Below are positions 7,710 through 16,719 of a stretch of 42,746 nucleotides of DNA, piece after piece (positions within the stretch are counted from its first letter, which is position 1; each line of letters opens with the position of its first letter). The position numbers and the translations under genes were made by a program. The DNA comes from Muribaculaceae bacterium (GTDB taxonomy: Bacteria; Bacteroidota; Bacteroidia; Bacteroidales; Muribaculaceae): positions 179,758 through 222,503 of the forward strand of contig JAQVCR010000001.1 of NCBI GenBank assembly GCA_028689665.1, given 5' to 3'. Under the pieces are notes generated by a model. That model saw only the letters and a program-made list of their open reading frames with translations, did no database searches and was not told where the DNA came from.

Positions 7710-8085
7710 GCTAGTTAGAACAGACTCAGCAGGATATATGTATGTGGACTATATTGGAATGATTCCAATACTTGTAAAATGCTTCCCGTTATATTATTGC
7801 TAAAAAAGTATTTATAGGAAATGATGTCGACAACAATAGAACCTTAGGTAATTATATTGTAGCGGAAAATGGTAACATTATAATAGAATCCTCAGATGAT
7901 ATTATTATTGAATCTGGTTTTATCATTGAATCTGGAGCAAAAGTAACATTAAAATGTAAAGGTAATATTAAAATTAGCGGAGGAAAAGTTAACGAAGGAG
8001 GATTTTTGTCGATTTATGCTCCAAATACAACAATTACCATAACTTTGTGGCAGAAGATGGAGCAATTTTAAAAATAACCAAATAA
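7651..8085 (+). pseudogene. Remnants of an S74 tail-fibre chaperone protein and a repeat protein
   Basis: Three open fragments in different frames. Fragment 1 (7651-7803) reads RFGFIAQEVKNIYPELV and then DYIGMIPILV, the conserved core of the Peptidase_S74 intramolecular chaperone domain. It breaks where the usual VEALKE helix should follow. Fragment 2 (about 7778-8071) reads AKKVFIGNDVDNNRTLGNYI, then a repetitive strand pattern (IIIESSDDIIIESGFIIESG), typical of the beta-helical tails of secreted Bacteroidetes proteins. Near 8035 the frame shifts again to a plausible natural ending, NFVAEDGAILKITK and a stop at 8083. No start codon with a signal peptide is left. I infer a deletion that joined the TPR gene to the 3' part of one or two exported-protein genes, followed by decay. 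Confidence 0.7.
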
Positions 8086-8096
8086 AATTATTAATT

Positions 8097-9014
8097 ATGA
8101 AGAAAATTTTACTTGTTATTTTATTACTTGTCTGCACTTATAGTCTAAAAGCAGCAGAATATGAATACACTCCATTGGTACGTGAAGGATCTGAGTGGGG
8201 TTATGATGCCTACATTACCGGAGCAACAGCTCCCGAAGCAGTAAAATTTTACCATGCTACTATTGCCGGCAAAACTACCATTGATGGAAAAATCTATATG
8301 AACGCTTATCGCTATGCCGATTGCAATATAGATATTACAACTGCTCCGATAACAGCCTATATGCGCGAAGCCGACAGTAAAGTGTATATGATACCGGTAT
8401 CAAAGGGTTTCTACGACACACAAAGATACGAATCCGGCAAAGAATATTTACTGTATGATTTCAATCTTAAAGTGGGCGACAAAGCACCAATTGGCGCATT
8501 TGGCACTGATAACGGAGATGAAATTATCGACATTAAAACGATTGAGATAAACGGCAAAGCACGAAAAGAATTTATAACTGCCCAATATAGCATAATCGAA
8601 GGCATAGGAATAGTAGGAGCTTCTGGTTGCTACGATTTTATATATCCATTGCAAGCAATTCCGACAGGAGGGAGAAACATACAGTTCTCCTACGAGCGAA
8701 ATCTTGAGACTCAACAAATAGTTTATAAATCGGCTTTCTATGATGCCAACGATGCCTGCACAGGTGGGATAGATATGATAAAATATGACAAAAATTTAAC
8801 CATCACAGCTATCGACGGCAAGCTAAAAATTAAAGTTGCAGGAGAAACATGCCAAAGCATCGAGATAGTAAATATGAACGGGCAAGTAGTCAAAAAAACA
8901 ATTTGTAACAATGAACCTACAGCCTCGATATCTACCAGCAACATAGCTAAAGGTTCTTATATTGTAGTGGTAAACTCAAGCAAGGGTGTATCGACAAAGA
9001 AAATATCGCTTTAA
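8097..9014 (+). CDS. Secreted protein with type IX sorting domain
   Basis: 305 residues. A Sec signal peptide (MKKILLVILLLVCTYSLKA-AEY) is followed by a beta-rich domain of unknown function (about 25-225: REGSEWGYDAYITG..., KEYLLYDFNLKVGDKAP...). The last 75 residues (about 230-305) form a type A type IX secretion sorting domain: KLKIKVAGETCQSIEIVNMN, then GQVVKK, then GSYIVVVNSSKGVSTKKISL. Such domains direct export through the PorV/PorQ-associated pathway and attachment to the cell surface. PorQ is encoded at 18626-19654. The gene starts 11 bp after the pseudogene remnant and ends at a strong terminator, so it may once have been the last gene of that transcript. Confidence 0.85.
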   Translation: MKKILLVILLLVCTYSLKAAEYEYTPLVREGSEWGYDAYITGATAPEAVKFYHATIAGKTTIDGKIYMNAYRYADCNIDITTAPITAYMREADSKVYMIPVSKGFYDTQRYESGKEYLLYDFNLKVGDKAPIGAFGTDNGDEIIDIKTIEINGKARKEFITAQYSIIEGIGIVGASGCYDFIYPLQAIPTGGRNIQFSYERNLETQQIVYKSAFYDANDACTGGIDMIKYDKNLTITAIDGKLKIKVAGETCQSIEIVNMNGQVVKKTICNNEPTASISTSNIAKGSYIVVVNSSKGVSTKKISL

Positions 9015-9031
9015 CATCTCAGATTCACATA

Positions 9032-9075
9032 AAAAAATAATGGGTACAGCTTCTCGGTTGTACCCATTATTTTTT
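9032..9075 (+). terminator. Strong intrinsic terminator
   Basis: A perfect 17-bp stem (aaaaaataatgggtaca with its complement) with a 10-nt loop and a run of T, 17 bp after the stop of the secreted protein gene. Confidence 0.93.
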
Positions 9076-9225
9076 CGCCAAATTTACAGTTTGAGGATAT
9101 TGGCTGGATTTAGCATATTTTCTATGATACATTTTCATATATTTTTCGAATTATTTGGTCAATATTCCATATACTCTGTGATTAAAATGTTAGCTTATTG
9201 CCTAAACTTTATCTAATTTTATAAT

Positions 9226-9573
9226 ATGATTAAGTCAAGAGTACATATTGGGAACGAAATCAAAAAAGTACTAAATGTAAAGGGTATCAAAAAGGCTCAA
9301 CTAGCTAGATTTATAGGAGTTAGACCTCAAAGTATCGACTATTTGCTCACTCGAAAGAGCATAGACACCGATACTCTTTTTGCAGTATCTCAAGCATTAG
9401 ATTACGATTTTTCAAAGTTGTTTACGCTCACAGACAACCAGACTAATTGTGATAAAGAAATTAGCACTAAAATAACTAATGCAAAAGTTGTCGTCGAGAT
9501 CGAATTAACAAGAGACGACATCAAGAAATTGGATTTAGAAAAAAGAGTGTCGCTAAACAATGAGCAAGCGTAG
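9226..9573 (+). CDS. XRE-family helix-turn-helix regulator
   Basis: 115 residues. Residues 8-65 form a Cro/C1-type DNA-binding domain: VHIGNEIKKVLNVKGIKKAQ, LARFIGVRPQSIDYLL (the recognition helix region), then DTDTLFAVSQALDYDFSKLF. The C-terminal tail (70-115) is charged and ends with VVVEIELTRDDIKKLDLEKR, probably a dimerisation or partner-binding segment. No toxin or phage gene lies beside it. It ends 9 bp from the convergent folA gene, so there is no room for a separate terminator. Its target is unknown; self-regulation is common in this family. Confidence 0.85.
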   Translation: MIKSRVHIGNEIKKVLNVKGIKKAQLARFIGVRPQSIDYLLTRKSIDTDTLFAVSQALDYDFSKLFTLTDNQTNCDKEISTKITNAKVVVEIELTRDDIKKLDLEKRVSLNNEQA

Positions 9574-9582
9574 TGGTAATTT

Positions 9583-10086
9583 TTAGTTGTAATCCCTTTT
9601 TATTAATTTTTTGAACGTAAAAGGAAATTCATTTTTGCTATCGGCTTGATGAGTTTCTTGGCTTGCCAATTCCCATTTATTCATATCAAATTGCTCTAAG
9701 CGGGTATCTGCCAACGGGAATTTTGCCTCGATCTCGGTAAGATAAATCTTTGATGCAATATCCAGTGTAGCTCCATAGATTTGAGCTCCGCCAATAATAA
9801 ATGCCTCGTCTTCTGTCGCTACTAATCTAAGTGCCTCATCTATCGAGCCAACTATTTCTGCTCCCTGCGCCCCAAAATCAACATTTCTGCTTATCACAAT
9901 ATTTCTGCGCCCCGGCAAAGCCCCATGAGGAAGCGACTCGAAAGTCTTGCGCCCCATTATTATAGAGTGTCCCATAGTCAGCTCTTTAAAGTGCTTTAAG
10001 TCGGCACTTAGCCGGCACAGTAAGTCGCCATTATTTCCAATTGCTTTGTCGAGCGACATCGCAAGAATCATTGATATATTATTCAT
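9583..10086 (-). CDS. folA: Dihydrofolate reductase
   Basis: 167 residues. Reduces dihydrofolate to tetrahydrofolate with NADPH, restoring the cofactor oxidised by the thymidylate synthase encoded just upstream. Visible family signatures: MILAMSLDKAIGNNGDLLCR (substrate pocket), then the NADPH-binding motifs GHSIIMGRKTFESLP and LPGRRNIVISRN, and FIIGGAQIYG near residue 100. The frame is open up to 10146, but the longer version overlaps thyA and adds 20 residues with no family match. The ATG at 10086 gives the canonical MNNISMI start 19 bp after thyA. Last gene of the housekeeping run. Confidence 0.95.
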   Translation of the reverse strand: MNNISMILAMSLDKAIGNNGDLLCRLSADLKHFKELTMGHSIIMGRKTFESLPHGALPGRRNIVISRNVDFGAQGAEIVGSIDEALRLVATEDEAFIIGGAQIYGATLDIASKIYLTEIEAKFPLADTRLEQFDMNKWELASQETHQADSKNEFPFTFKKLIKRDYN

Positions 10087-10105
10087 TCTTAATTTTATGC
10101 TTGAT

Positions 10106-10900
10106 TTATACTGCCACCACTGCTTTAATATGTGGTAGCGGATCATAATCGCTTAATTGAAAATCTTCATATTTAAAGTCAAACAAGCTTTTAACATCTT
10201 TATTTATAGTCATCGTTGGCAATTTGCGCGGCTCGCGAGATAATTGTTCTTTCACTTGTTCAAAGTGATTTGTATAGATATGGGCATCACCTAGTGTGTG
10301 TACAAAATCTCCGGCTTTAAGCCCGGTTACTTGCGCCATCATCATAAGCAACAATGAATAAGATGCTATATTAAAAGGCACGCCGAGAAATATATCGGCA
10401 CTGCGTTGATACAGCTGAAGACTTAATCGGCCATCGGCTACATAGAATTGAAATAGTGCATGGCACGGTGGTAATTTCATAGAGGGTATGGCGGCTACAT
10501 TCCACGCACTCACGATTATTCTTCGTGAATCGGGGTTATTCTTTATCGTGTCTATCACCTCGCTTATCTGGTCGATGAAGCCTCCGTTATAATCTTGCCA
10601 ACTTCGCCATTGGCTGCCATACACCGGTCCTAAATCTCCATTTTCATCTGCCCATTCGTTCCATATTCTCACTCCGTTTTCTTGTAGATACTTTACATTT
10701 GTATCTCCTTTAAGAAACCAAAGCAACTCATAGATTATCGACTTCAAATGAAGTTTTTTGGTAGTTAATAGTGGAAAACCATCTTCAAGGTTATAGCGCA
10801 TCTGATAGCCAAATACACTCTTTGTGCCTGTACCTGTGCGGTCGCCTTTAAGCACACCTTCGTTCATCACATGATTTAATAATTCTAGATATTGCTTCAT
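10106..10900 (-). CDS. thyA: Thymidylate synthase
   Basis: 264 residues, exactly the length of the E. coli enzyme. Converts dUMP and methylene-tetrahydrofolate to dTMP and dihydrofolate in the cytoplasm. The catalytic Cys is residue 146 in [10 protein letters not shown]. Arg21 (GDRTGTGT) and the dUMP-binding run [19 protein letters not shown] are intact. Followed by folA after 19 bp, the usual pairing that recycles the folate product. Sixteen bases separate it from the polyferredoxin gene upstream, so it is probably co-transcribed. Confidence 0.98.
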   Translation of the reverse strand: MKQYLELLNHVMNEGVLKGDRTGTGTKSVFGYQMRYNLEDGFPLLTTKKLHLKSIIYELLWFLKGDTNVKYLQENGVRIWNEWADENGDLGPVYGSQWRSWQDYNGGFIDQISEVIDTIKNNPDSRRIIVSAWNVAAIPSMKLPPCHALFQFYVADGRLSLQLYQRSADIFLGVPFNIASYSLLLMMMAQVTGLKAGDFVHTLGDAHIYTNHFEQVKEQLSREPRKLPTMTINKDVKSLFDFKYEDFQLSDYDPLPHIKAVVAV

Positions 10901-10916
10901 TGTTTCTTGATTTTTT

Positions 10917-12362
10917 TTAACTCGATTTTCCTTCTACCCATATCGCCTTTACCGGTGTCGATGGGCAATTTAATTGACAGGCTCCGCATCCTATACATTT
11001 GCTCGTATCCACTTGCGGAATATATTCTCCTTTTTCTTCTATCATTGTTATTGCTCCATAGGGGCATACTGCTTCGCATGTGGCACAACCAATACAATTC
11101 TCGGCTATGACTTGGGCTGTTCCTATCGAAGAGTGCAATTTCTCATCTTTTGTCAATGGCTGCAACGCACCTGTGGGACACAATCGGGTGCATCGTGTAC
11201 AGCCGGGCTTGCACGAGGATTTATCAAAATCCATTGTCGGTTGCATGATACCGAATATTCCATATTCGGTAATCGAGGCCTTTAAAACCTTATTAGGGCA
11301 ATTGCTTACACACAACATACACGAAGTGCAGTGGCGATGAAAGCTTTCGGTAGTTACTGTTCCGGGGGGAGTTACTGCATATCGGCGGGTTATTGGAGTT
11401 TTCCCTTGCAATTCTGCCGCAAGATTTTCGACTGCTTTAATCTTTGTCCCTGCTATTGCTCCTCCTGTTGCTATTCCGGCTACTGCTAGAAATTTACGAC
11501 GATCAATGCTTGCACTTGTAGCTCCTGCTATATCCGGTATTTCTTGCATTAGTGGTGTGCTAAGGCGTTTGCGCGATGCAGTAAAATGTAAAGCATCAAA
11601 ATTGCAAGCATCTAAGCAATTAAAGCACATCACGCAACGACTTGTGTCGATTAAGTGTTCATTTATGTCAATACAACCGCTCTTGCAACTATTTGCACAC
11701 TTCGTACAACCTACACATTTGTCGGTATCTATCTCCATTTTCCACACACTATGACGGCTGATTAGACTTAGGGTGCTGCCAACCGGGCATATTGTATTAC
11801 ATATCAATCTGCCTTTTCGATACGAAAAATAAGCAACTAATACGAGCGTAACAAGCCCTATGAAAAAGCCTAACAACGACGAAACTGCTAGCGATTCGAT
11901 AGAACGACTCACAATCAAATTCTTCAACGGCAACAAGAACGAATTTACTATCCTGCCATAAGCACTATATGGATCGATAAGCATAGGAATTGTGATAAAT
12001 CCTGCTATCGCAAACAATGCAAATATGCCTAGAATGGAATATCTCGTTTTATTACTCGGTCGCAAATATTTATGACGGGTGCCTTTCTTGCGGGTGCGCA
12101 ACCACGAAAAGAAATCTTGCAATGCGCCCATCGGACATACCGATGAACAATACACTCTGCCTATAAGCGAGGTTATAACAAGCCAAAACAGAAATATCCC
12201 TGTTGTAAATGATAACAAAGCTGGAACAAACTGTATTTTGGCTAATATTTTAAATATTGCACGATACTCGCCACCCATATTCAAAAACAACAGGGTGAGC
12301 AGTGTGAGAATAACAATTGATAATGCTATTCTTATCTTTACAAGTAATCGCGGTAGTTTCAT
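10917..12362 (-). CDS. Fused membrane polyferredoxin (NapH-like plus NapG-like)
   Basis: 481 residues. Residues 1-200 are membrane-embedded, with about five hydrophobic segments and two CxxxCP motifs (YCSSVCPMG at 71-79 and ICNTICPVG at 187-195), as in NapH/YccM-type proteins. Residues 216-254 hold two CxxCxxCxxxC ferredoxin clusters. At 288-297 a twin-arginine-like sequence [10 protein letters not shown] is followed by a hydrophobic stretch, as at the start of NapG. Residues 345-466 hold four more cluster motifs; one is irregular ([13 protein letters not shown]). The protein could carry electrons from the quinone pool or the cytoplasm to a periplasmic acceptor. No partner oxidoreductase is nearby. 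Starts 6 bp after cysS. Confidence 0.85.
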   Translation of the reverse strand: MKLPRLLVKIRIALSIVILTLLTLLFLNMGGEYRAIFKILAKIQFVPALLSFTTGIFLFWLVITSLIGRVYCSSVCPMGALQDFFSWLRTRKKGTRHKYLRPSNKTRYSILGIFALFAIAGFITIPMLIDPYSAYGRIVNSFLLPLKNLIVSRSIESLAVSSLLGFFIGLVTLVLVAYFSYRKGRLICNTICPVGSTLSLISRHSVWKMEIDTDKCVGCTKCANSCKSGCIDINEHLIDTSRCVMCFNCLDACNFDALHFTASRKRLSTPLMQEIPDIAGATSASIDRRKFLAVAGIATGGAIAGTKIKAVENLAAELQGKTPITRRYAVTPPGTVTTESFHRHCTSCMLCVSNCPNKVLKASITEYGIFGIMQPTMDFDKSSCKPGCTRCTRLCPTGALQPLTKDEKLHSSIGTAQVIAENCIGCATCEAVCPYGAITMIEEKGEYIPQVDTSKCIGCGACQLNCPSTPVKAIWVEGKSS

Positions 12363-12368
12363 TTCTTA

Positions 12369-13847
12369 TTATTTAATTTTCCACTCAAAGCCGTCTTTGG
12401 TATCTTTTACGTCAAATCCGATGGCGGCTAAGCGGTCGCGAATTAAGTCGGACGTACCCCAGTCTTTCTTCGATTTTGCATCTTTTCTTATATCGAGCAA
12501 TAAGTCTACAGCATCCTCAAAGGGCTTTATATTCACATCTCCACTTCCCGAACCTATCTCGGTACGCACGCCCAATATATCTATTAGGAAGGTCTTAAAC
12601 ACATCTTTTAGACTATCAATATCGCTCTGTGTTAATGTTGCATTTCCATCATTCACCGAGTTGATTATACGACAGCCTTCAAATAGATGAGCTATGACAA
12701 TTGGGGTGTTTAAATCGTCGTTCATTGCCTCATAGCAACGTGCTTTGAGGTCGGGAACTTCAATTGTCGAGTTCTCGGCGGCTTTTAAGTCATTTAGTCG
12801 CTTCCACCCTTCCAGCATACGGCTTAATGCTTTCTCCGATGCTTGAAGTGCTTCGTTTGAGAAATCTACCGTACTTCTATATTGTGCCATTAGGATAAAA
12901 AAGCGTATTGTCATCGCCGAATAAGCCTGTGTCAACAACTTGTGAGAACCTTCAAAAAACTCATCGAGGGTGATGAAATTTCCTAGCGATTTACCCATCT
13001 TCTGACCATTGATGGTTATCATATTATTATGCATCCAGTATTTCACTGCATCATGCCCGTTGTGTGCCACCGATTGCGCTATTTCACACTCGTGGTGAGG
13101 GAACATTAAGTCCATTCCTCCGCCATGAATATCAAATTGCTCGCCTAGATATTTCTCGCCCATCGTAGAACACTCTAAGTGCCAGCCGGGAAAACCATCG
13201 CTCCATGGCGAAGGCCATCTCATTATATGCTCGGGCGACGCTTTTTTCCATAGGGCAAAGTCGGCACTGTTGCGCTTTTCGCTTTGTCCATCCAGCGTGC
13301 GCGTGGTGCTGAGCAATTCTTCTATATTGCGTCCCGACAATTTGCCATAATTGAAATCTTTATTATATTTCTCTACATCAAAATATACCGAACCTTTGCT
13401 CTCATAGGCATAGCCCGATGCTAGTATCTTCTTTACATATTCTATCTGTTCAATTATATGTCCCGACGCATGTGGCTCGATACTGGGTGGCAACACATTA
13501 AGTGCGTCCATTGCCTTATGATAACGATTTAGATAGTATTGAACCACTTCCATAGGCTCTAACTGCTCTAACCGTGCTTTCTTTGCTATTTTATCCTCAC
13601 CATCATCAGCATCATGCTCTAGATGCCCTACATCGGTGATATTTCGCACATATCTTACCTTATAACCAAGATGTTGAAGATAACGATAAAGGATATCAAA
13701 TGTTATTGCCGGGCGGGCGTGTCCTAGATGTCCATCGCCATACACAGTAGGTCCACAAACATACATTCCCACTTTACCTTCGTGCAATGGTATAAATTGT
13801 TCTTTCTTTCTCGTTAGTGAGTTATATATATATAAAGGATTCTCCAT
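12369..13847 (-). CDS. cysS: Cysteine-tRNA ligase
   Basis: 492 residues. Charges tRNA-Cys with cysteine. Class I synthetase signatures: HLGH at 40-43 (the HIGH motif), the zinc ligand Cys31 in YVCGPTVYG, the second zinc site region [19 protein letters not shown], and KMGKSLGNF as the KMSKS loop, with Gly in place of Ser as often seen in Bacteroidetes. The C-terminal anticodon-binding helices end [12 protein letters not shown]. Lies 31 bp downstream of the DUF3467 gene and 6 bp upstream of the polyferredoxin gene. Confidence 0.98.
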   Translation of the reverse strand: MENPLYIYNSLTRKKEQFIPLHEGKVGMYVCGPTVYGDGHLGHARPAITFDILYRYLQHLGYKVRYVRNITDVGHLEHDADDGEDKIAKKARLEQLEPMEVVQYYLNRYHKAMDALNVLPPSIEPHASGHIIEQIEYVKKILASGYAYESKGSVYFDVEKYNKDFNYGKLSGRNIEELLSTTRTLDGQSEKRNSADFALWKKASPEHIMRWPSPWSDGFPGWHLECSTMGEKYLGEQFDIHGGGMDLMFPHHECEIAQSVAHNGHDAVKYWMHNNMITINGQKMGKSLGNFITLDEFFEGSHKLLTQAYSAMTIRFFILMAQYRSTVDFSNEALQASEKALSRMLEGWKRLNDLKAAENSTIEVPDLKARCYEAMNDDLNTPIVIAHLFEGCRIINSVNDGNATLTQSDIDSLKDVFKTFLIDILGVRTEIGSGSGDVNIKPFEDAVDLLLDIRKDAKSKKDWGTSDLIRDRLAAIGFDVKDTKDGFEWKIK

Positions 13848-13878
13848 TTCTATTTCGTTTTTCTTGTTATTATTCGTT

Positions 13879-14190
13879 TTATGCTTCGCCTCCGGGCCAC
13901 ATCATTGGTGGTACATTGCCTTTTCCGGGAATTCCTTTTGGCTGAATTGTTCCAAATGACGACTCGTATTTTGCGATATTATCTTGTAATGCAAATAGCA
14001 ATTGCTTTGCATTCTCCGGTGTCATAATTATGCGACTTTGAACTTTTGCCTGAGGGGTGTTTGGTGCAAGACAAATCATATCCAAAAAAAACTCGGAAGG
14101 TGAATGAGCGATTATTGCAAGATTTGCATATTTTCCTTGTGCCACCTCGGGCGTTAATTCTATTTTAATTTCCTTCTTTTCGGGTGTCAT
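13879..14190 (-). CDS. DUF3467 family protein
   Basis: 103 residues, cytoplasmic, with no signal peptide. The sequence [30 protein letters not shown] then [20 protein letters not shown] matches the compact DUF3467 fold. The tail is Gly/Pro-rich ([18 protein letters not shown]). In Bacteroidetes it is a common conserved small protein of unknown function. It lies between the NigD-like lipoprotein gene (17 bp upstream) and cysS (31 bp downstream). Confidence 0.88.
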   Translation of the reverse strand: MTPEKKEIKIELTPEVAQGKYANLAIIAHSPSEFFLDMICLAPNTPQAKVQSRIIMTPENAKQLLFALQDNIAKYESSFGTIQPKGIPGKGNVPPMMWPGGEA

Positions 14191-14207
14191 AATAATATAT
14201 ATTGTTT

Positions 14208-14870
14208 TTATTGTTTTGAAAATTCGTAATATTTTATTGTGGGATAGCTCTCATCGTTGACATACACTCTTATCTTGCGACAGCTCGACTGCTCCCACAC
14301 TCGCCCTACAAAAAACGAGGCATATGCTCGTCGATAGAATGTTCCTTCTACACCTAACATATTATCTACTAGATAGAAGTCGACTACTTCATTATAACGT
14401 GTCGATTTATCCATTATTAGCATTAGTTGCCGGGGCTTTCCTGTATATTGCAGATACATATTGAAATTTAAGAAATTCCCGGTTCGCCAAATGCTCTTCA
14501 GCCTTATCAGATCACTATTTAAATTTGAAATATTATTGCTGTTAAGCACTCGCAAAGAGTCGAATAGCGTAGTTACTTTATATTCTACTTTTATCTTTTT
14601 ATAATTTTCACTAACCGTATTCTCGGGGTAATAATATAGCATTGTGCGCTCGCCTCGCTTTAATTCTAAGCCTTTTAGCCCGTCGGCTTGAAGACTCATT
14701 AGCGGAGAATCTTCATACGATTGCATGCTGAACAGTGTCCCTTCGGCATTCTCTTGTTCAAATGTAACCATATCGAATCTCGTATCTTCATCTATCCCGC
14801 CTATGTTTTCAGTACAGGAGGCTAAAGATGCCAGCGCAAATAATATTAATATTACTCTACTCATTCGCAT
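14208..14870 (-). CDS. NigD-like lipoprotein
   Basis: 220 residues with a lipoprotein signal and a lipobox ending LASC at about residue 19. The mature part is beta-rich: an N-terminal OB-like part (TRFDMVTFEQENAEGTLFSM ... GERTMLYYYPE) and a C-terminal sandwich (NFNMYLQYTGKPRQLMLIMD ... YASFFVGRVW). This arrangement suggests the NigD-like family of Bacteroidales. Its start codon overlaps the stop of the ABC ATPase gene by one base, so the two are coupled. A role with the LolD-like ATPase in lipoprotein or envelope transport is only suggested by the context. Confidence 0.6.
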   Translation of the reverse strand: MRMSRVILILFALASLASCTENIGGIDEDTRFDMVTFEQENAEGTLFSMQSYEDSPLMSLQADGLKGLELKRGERTMLYYYPENTVSENYKKIKVEYKVTTLFDSLRVLNSNNISNLNSDLIRLKSIWRTGNFLNFNMYLQYTGKPRQLMLIMDKSTRYNEVVDFYLVDNMLGVEGTFYRRAYASFFVGRVWEQSSCRKIRVYVNDESYPTIKYYEFSKQ

Positions 14871-15532
14871 TATAATGTTTGTCCTACGATTATACCATCT
14901 TGCATTCTGAACACTTTGTCGGTATTAGCGGCTAACGACTCATCGTGAGTAACTATGACAAAGGTCTGCCCCAACTCTTCTCTTAACCTAAAAAACAGAT
15001 TGTGCAATTCCTTGCGATTCTCACTATCTAGGCTGCCCGACGGCTCATCTGCCAATATTACCGACGGATTATTAATTAATGCTCGTGCAACAGCTACTCG
15101 TTGCTTCTCGCCCCCCGACAATTGCGCCGGTGTGTGCTTCATTCGGTCGGTAAGTCCCATAAAATCAAGTAGCTCTGATGCCCGGCTATATGCTTTCGAT
15201 TGTTTTGTCCCGCCTATCAATGCAGGCAAAGCCACGTTTTCAATGCAGTTAAATTCGGGTAACAATTGATGAAACTGAAACACAAAACCTATATTCTGAT
15301 TCCTGAAACGTGACAGCTCTTTCTCTTTGAGTGCCATCACATCTATTCCGTCGTAAGTTACGATACCCGAATTGGGCTTGTCGAGCGTCCCAATTATTTG
15401 CAGCAATGTAGTCTTGCCGGCTCCGCTAGGTCCTACTATCGACACCACTTCGCCTTGCGAAATAGTTGCCGACACGCCTTTTAGCACTGCTAGCTTTCCA
15501 TAATTTTTTGTTATCTCTTTTATCTCTATCAT
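14870..15532 (-). CDS. lolD: LolD-like ABC transporter ATPase
   Basis: 220 residues, the usual length of LolD/MacB-type ATPases. Walker A is GPSGAGKTT (34-42), the Q-loop is in [12 protein letters not shown], the signature is [15 protein letters not shown], Walker B is VILADEPSG and the switch His is in VIVTHD. The closest group by pattern is LolD, which powers release of lipoproteins from the inner membrane. No LolC/E permease is adjacent, so the partner must be encoded elsewhere, as is common in Bacteroidetes. Overlaps tcdA by 4 bp (ATGA type). Confidence 0.85.
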   Translation of the reverse strand: MIEIKEITKNYGKLAVLKGVSATISQGEVVSIVGPSGAGKTTLLQIIGTLDKPNSGIVTYDGIDVMALKEKELSRFRNQNIGFVFQFHQLLPEFNCIENVALPALIGGTKQSKAYSRASELLDFMGLTDRMKHTPAQLSGGEKQRVAVARALINNPSVILADEPSGSLDSENRKELHNLFFRLREELGQTFVIVTHDESLAANTDKVFRMQDGIIVGQTL

Positions 15533-16254
15533 TGCTGTATGGTTTTCTCTCTATTTATAATATACGACGCTAGGAAGCACCCAAAGACACACGGCATATA
15601 CGATATTGTGCCATAGCTCGAACGCTTGTTTTGACTCTCATCGGTGAGCATTAATGCACTTTTTGAAGGCTGTTCTGCGCTCCACACCACTTTTAGGCTC
15701 GAGTGTATTCCTTTTTCTTTGAGCTTTGTCCTCACTGCCTTAGCCAACCCATCGTGATAGGTTGCCCAGATGTCGGCATATTGTACCATTGCGGGATTCA
15801 TTCTCCCTCCGGCTCCCATCGACGAGATTATTTTTATCTTGTTGAAAATGCAATATTCTATTATTGCCACCTTGGGGGCTATCGTATCAATTGCATCGAC
15901 TACATAGTCATATTTCTCGCTCTCAAATAATTGCGGAACATCTTCTTGCTTCAAAAAACGTTCGTGAGCTATTATTTTTGCTTTTGGATTAATATCAAGC
16001 AAACGGTGCTTTAATACATTTGTCTTGACTTCGCCCAGCGTACTATTTAGCGCAATTAGCTGTCGATTAAGATTCGTGGAATTTACACAATCGCCATCGA
16101 CAATGGTCATTTGCCCCACACCCGCACGAATGAGCATCTCGGCGGCATAAGCGCCGACACCACCTACTCCGACAACAAGCACATTAAGTCTTGCTATCGC
16201 TTCGGTTGCCTCAGTGCCTATGAGCAACATAGTTCGCTGTCTCCATTCTTCCAT
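15529..16254 (-). CDS. tcdA: tRNA threonylcarbamoyladenosine dehydratase
   Basis: 241 residues of the E1/ThiF/MoeB-like family. Uses ATP to cyclise t6A37 in tRNAs that read ANN codons to ct6A. The nucleotide-binding glycine loop is [15 protein letters not shown] (about 28-42). [13 protein letters not shown] carries the conserved Asp and Asn/Arg residues. The family markers [17 protein letters not shown] and [11 protein letters not shown] are intact. It is the first gene of an eight-gene minus-strand run. YgdL/CsdL is another name for this family. Confidence 0.93.
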   Translation of the reverse strand: MEEWRQRTMLLIGTEATEAIARLNVLVVGVGGVGAYAAEMLIRAGVGQMTIVDGDCVNSTNLNRQLIALNSTLGEVKTNVLKHRLLDINPKAKIIAHERFLKQEDVPQLFESEKYDYVVDAIDTIAPKVAIIEYCIFNKIKIISSMGAGGRMNPAMVQYADIWATYHDGLAKAVRTKLKEKGIHSSLKVVWSAEQPSKSALMLTDESQNKRSSYGTISYMPCVFGCFLASYIINREKTIQQ

Positions 16255-16446
16255 GCTTGTTCGCTTAATCCTTTTACTTTACGAAATTACTATTTTTTCT
16301 ACTAAAAACATACTTATCGCCGATTTTTATTGCTTTTCTATTGCCTTACTATTTATGTGTTAGAAAAATTAAAGCACTAAACTTGCTATTAATCAAGTGC
16401 AAACAGCATTACATTTCAAAAAAGCAAAATATTTATTGTCATATTT

Positions 16447-16477
16447 TTTGGCAGTTTAAAATTTATATCTAACTTTG
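16447..16477 (+). promoter_or_regulatory. Bacteroidetes promoter of tRNA-Lys
   Basis: TTTG at 16447-16450 and TAACTTTG at 16470-16477, with 19 bp between. This is the expected -33/-7 layout, ending 19 bp before the tRNA. Confidence 0.88.
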
Positions 16478-16496
16478 CAACCGAATTAAACGAAAC

Positions 16497-16569
16497 GACT
16501 TGGTAGCTCAGTTGGTAGAGCAAATGACTCTTAATCATTGGGTCGAGAGTTCGAGCCTCTCCCAGGTCA
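16497..16569 (+). tRNA. tRNA-Lys (anticodon CTT)
   Basis: A full cloverleaf of 73 nt: acceptor gacttgg/ccaggtc, D stem gctc/gagc, anticodon stem aatga/tcatt with loop ctcttaa (anticodon CTT at 34-36), T stem gagag/ctctc with ttcgagc, discriminator A. CCA is not encoded. It reads the AAG lysine codon. It stands alone, with its own promoter and terminator. Confidence 0.97.
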
Positions 16570-16571
16570 CT

Positions 16572-16604
16572 AAAGCGATTATCACAAGATAGTCGCTTTT
16601 TTTA
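16572..16604 (+). terminator. Terminator of tRNA-Lys
   Basis: A 10-bp stem (aaagcgatta with tagtcgcttt, one G-U pair), an 8-nt loop, then a T-run. It starts 2 bp after the tRNA. Confidence 0.88.
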
Positions 16605-16665
16605 TATCCCTCTAATAGTAAAAAAGGGGGGGCAATAGAAATTTAGAGTGAGGACTGCATACTAA

Positions 16666-16697
16666 AAAAAGAGCGAACCTGTCGGAACGCTCTTTTT
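16666..16697 (-). terminator. Terminator of the phosphoglucomutase gene
   Basis: A 10-bp stem (aaaaagagcg/cgctcttttt) with a 12-nt loop. On the minus strand it ends in a T-run, 22 bp after the pgm stop. The symmetrical A/T flanks would also stop plus-strand transcription. Confidence 0.88.
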
Positions 16698-16719
16698 ATA
16701 TTATATGCTGTTATTGCGG

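Noticed and set aside
7651-8085. Phage tail-fibre gene from a prophage
   Set aside because: S74 domains also occur in exported Bacteroidetes proteins and no other phage gene is present.
9226-9573. XRE regulator as antitoxin or phage repressor
   Set aside because: No toxin, integrase or phage gene lies beside it; neighbours are a type IX cargo gene and folA.
10087-10146. 20-residue N-terminal extension of folA
   Set aside because: It overlaps thyA and has no family match; the ATG at 10086 gives the standard DHFR start.
16626-16632. G7 tract as a possible phase-variable switch
   Set aside because: It lies between two terminators, outside any gene or promoter, so no target is seen.
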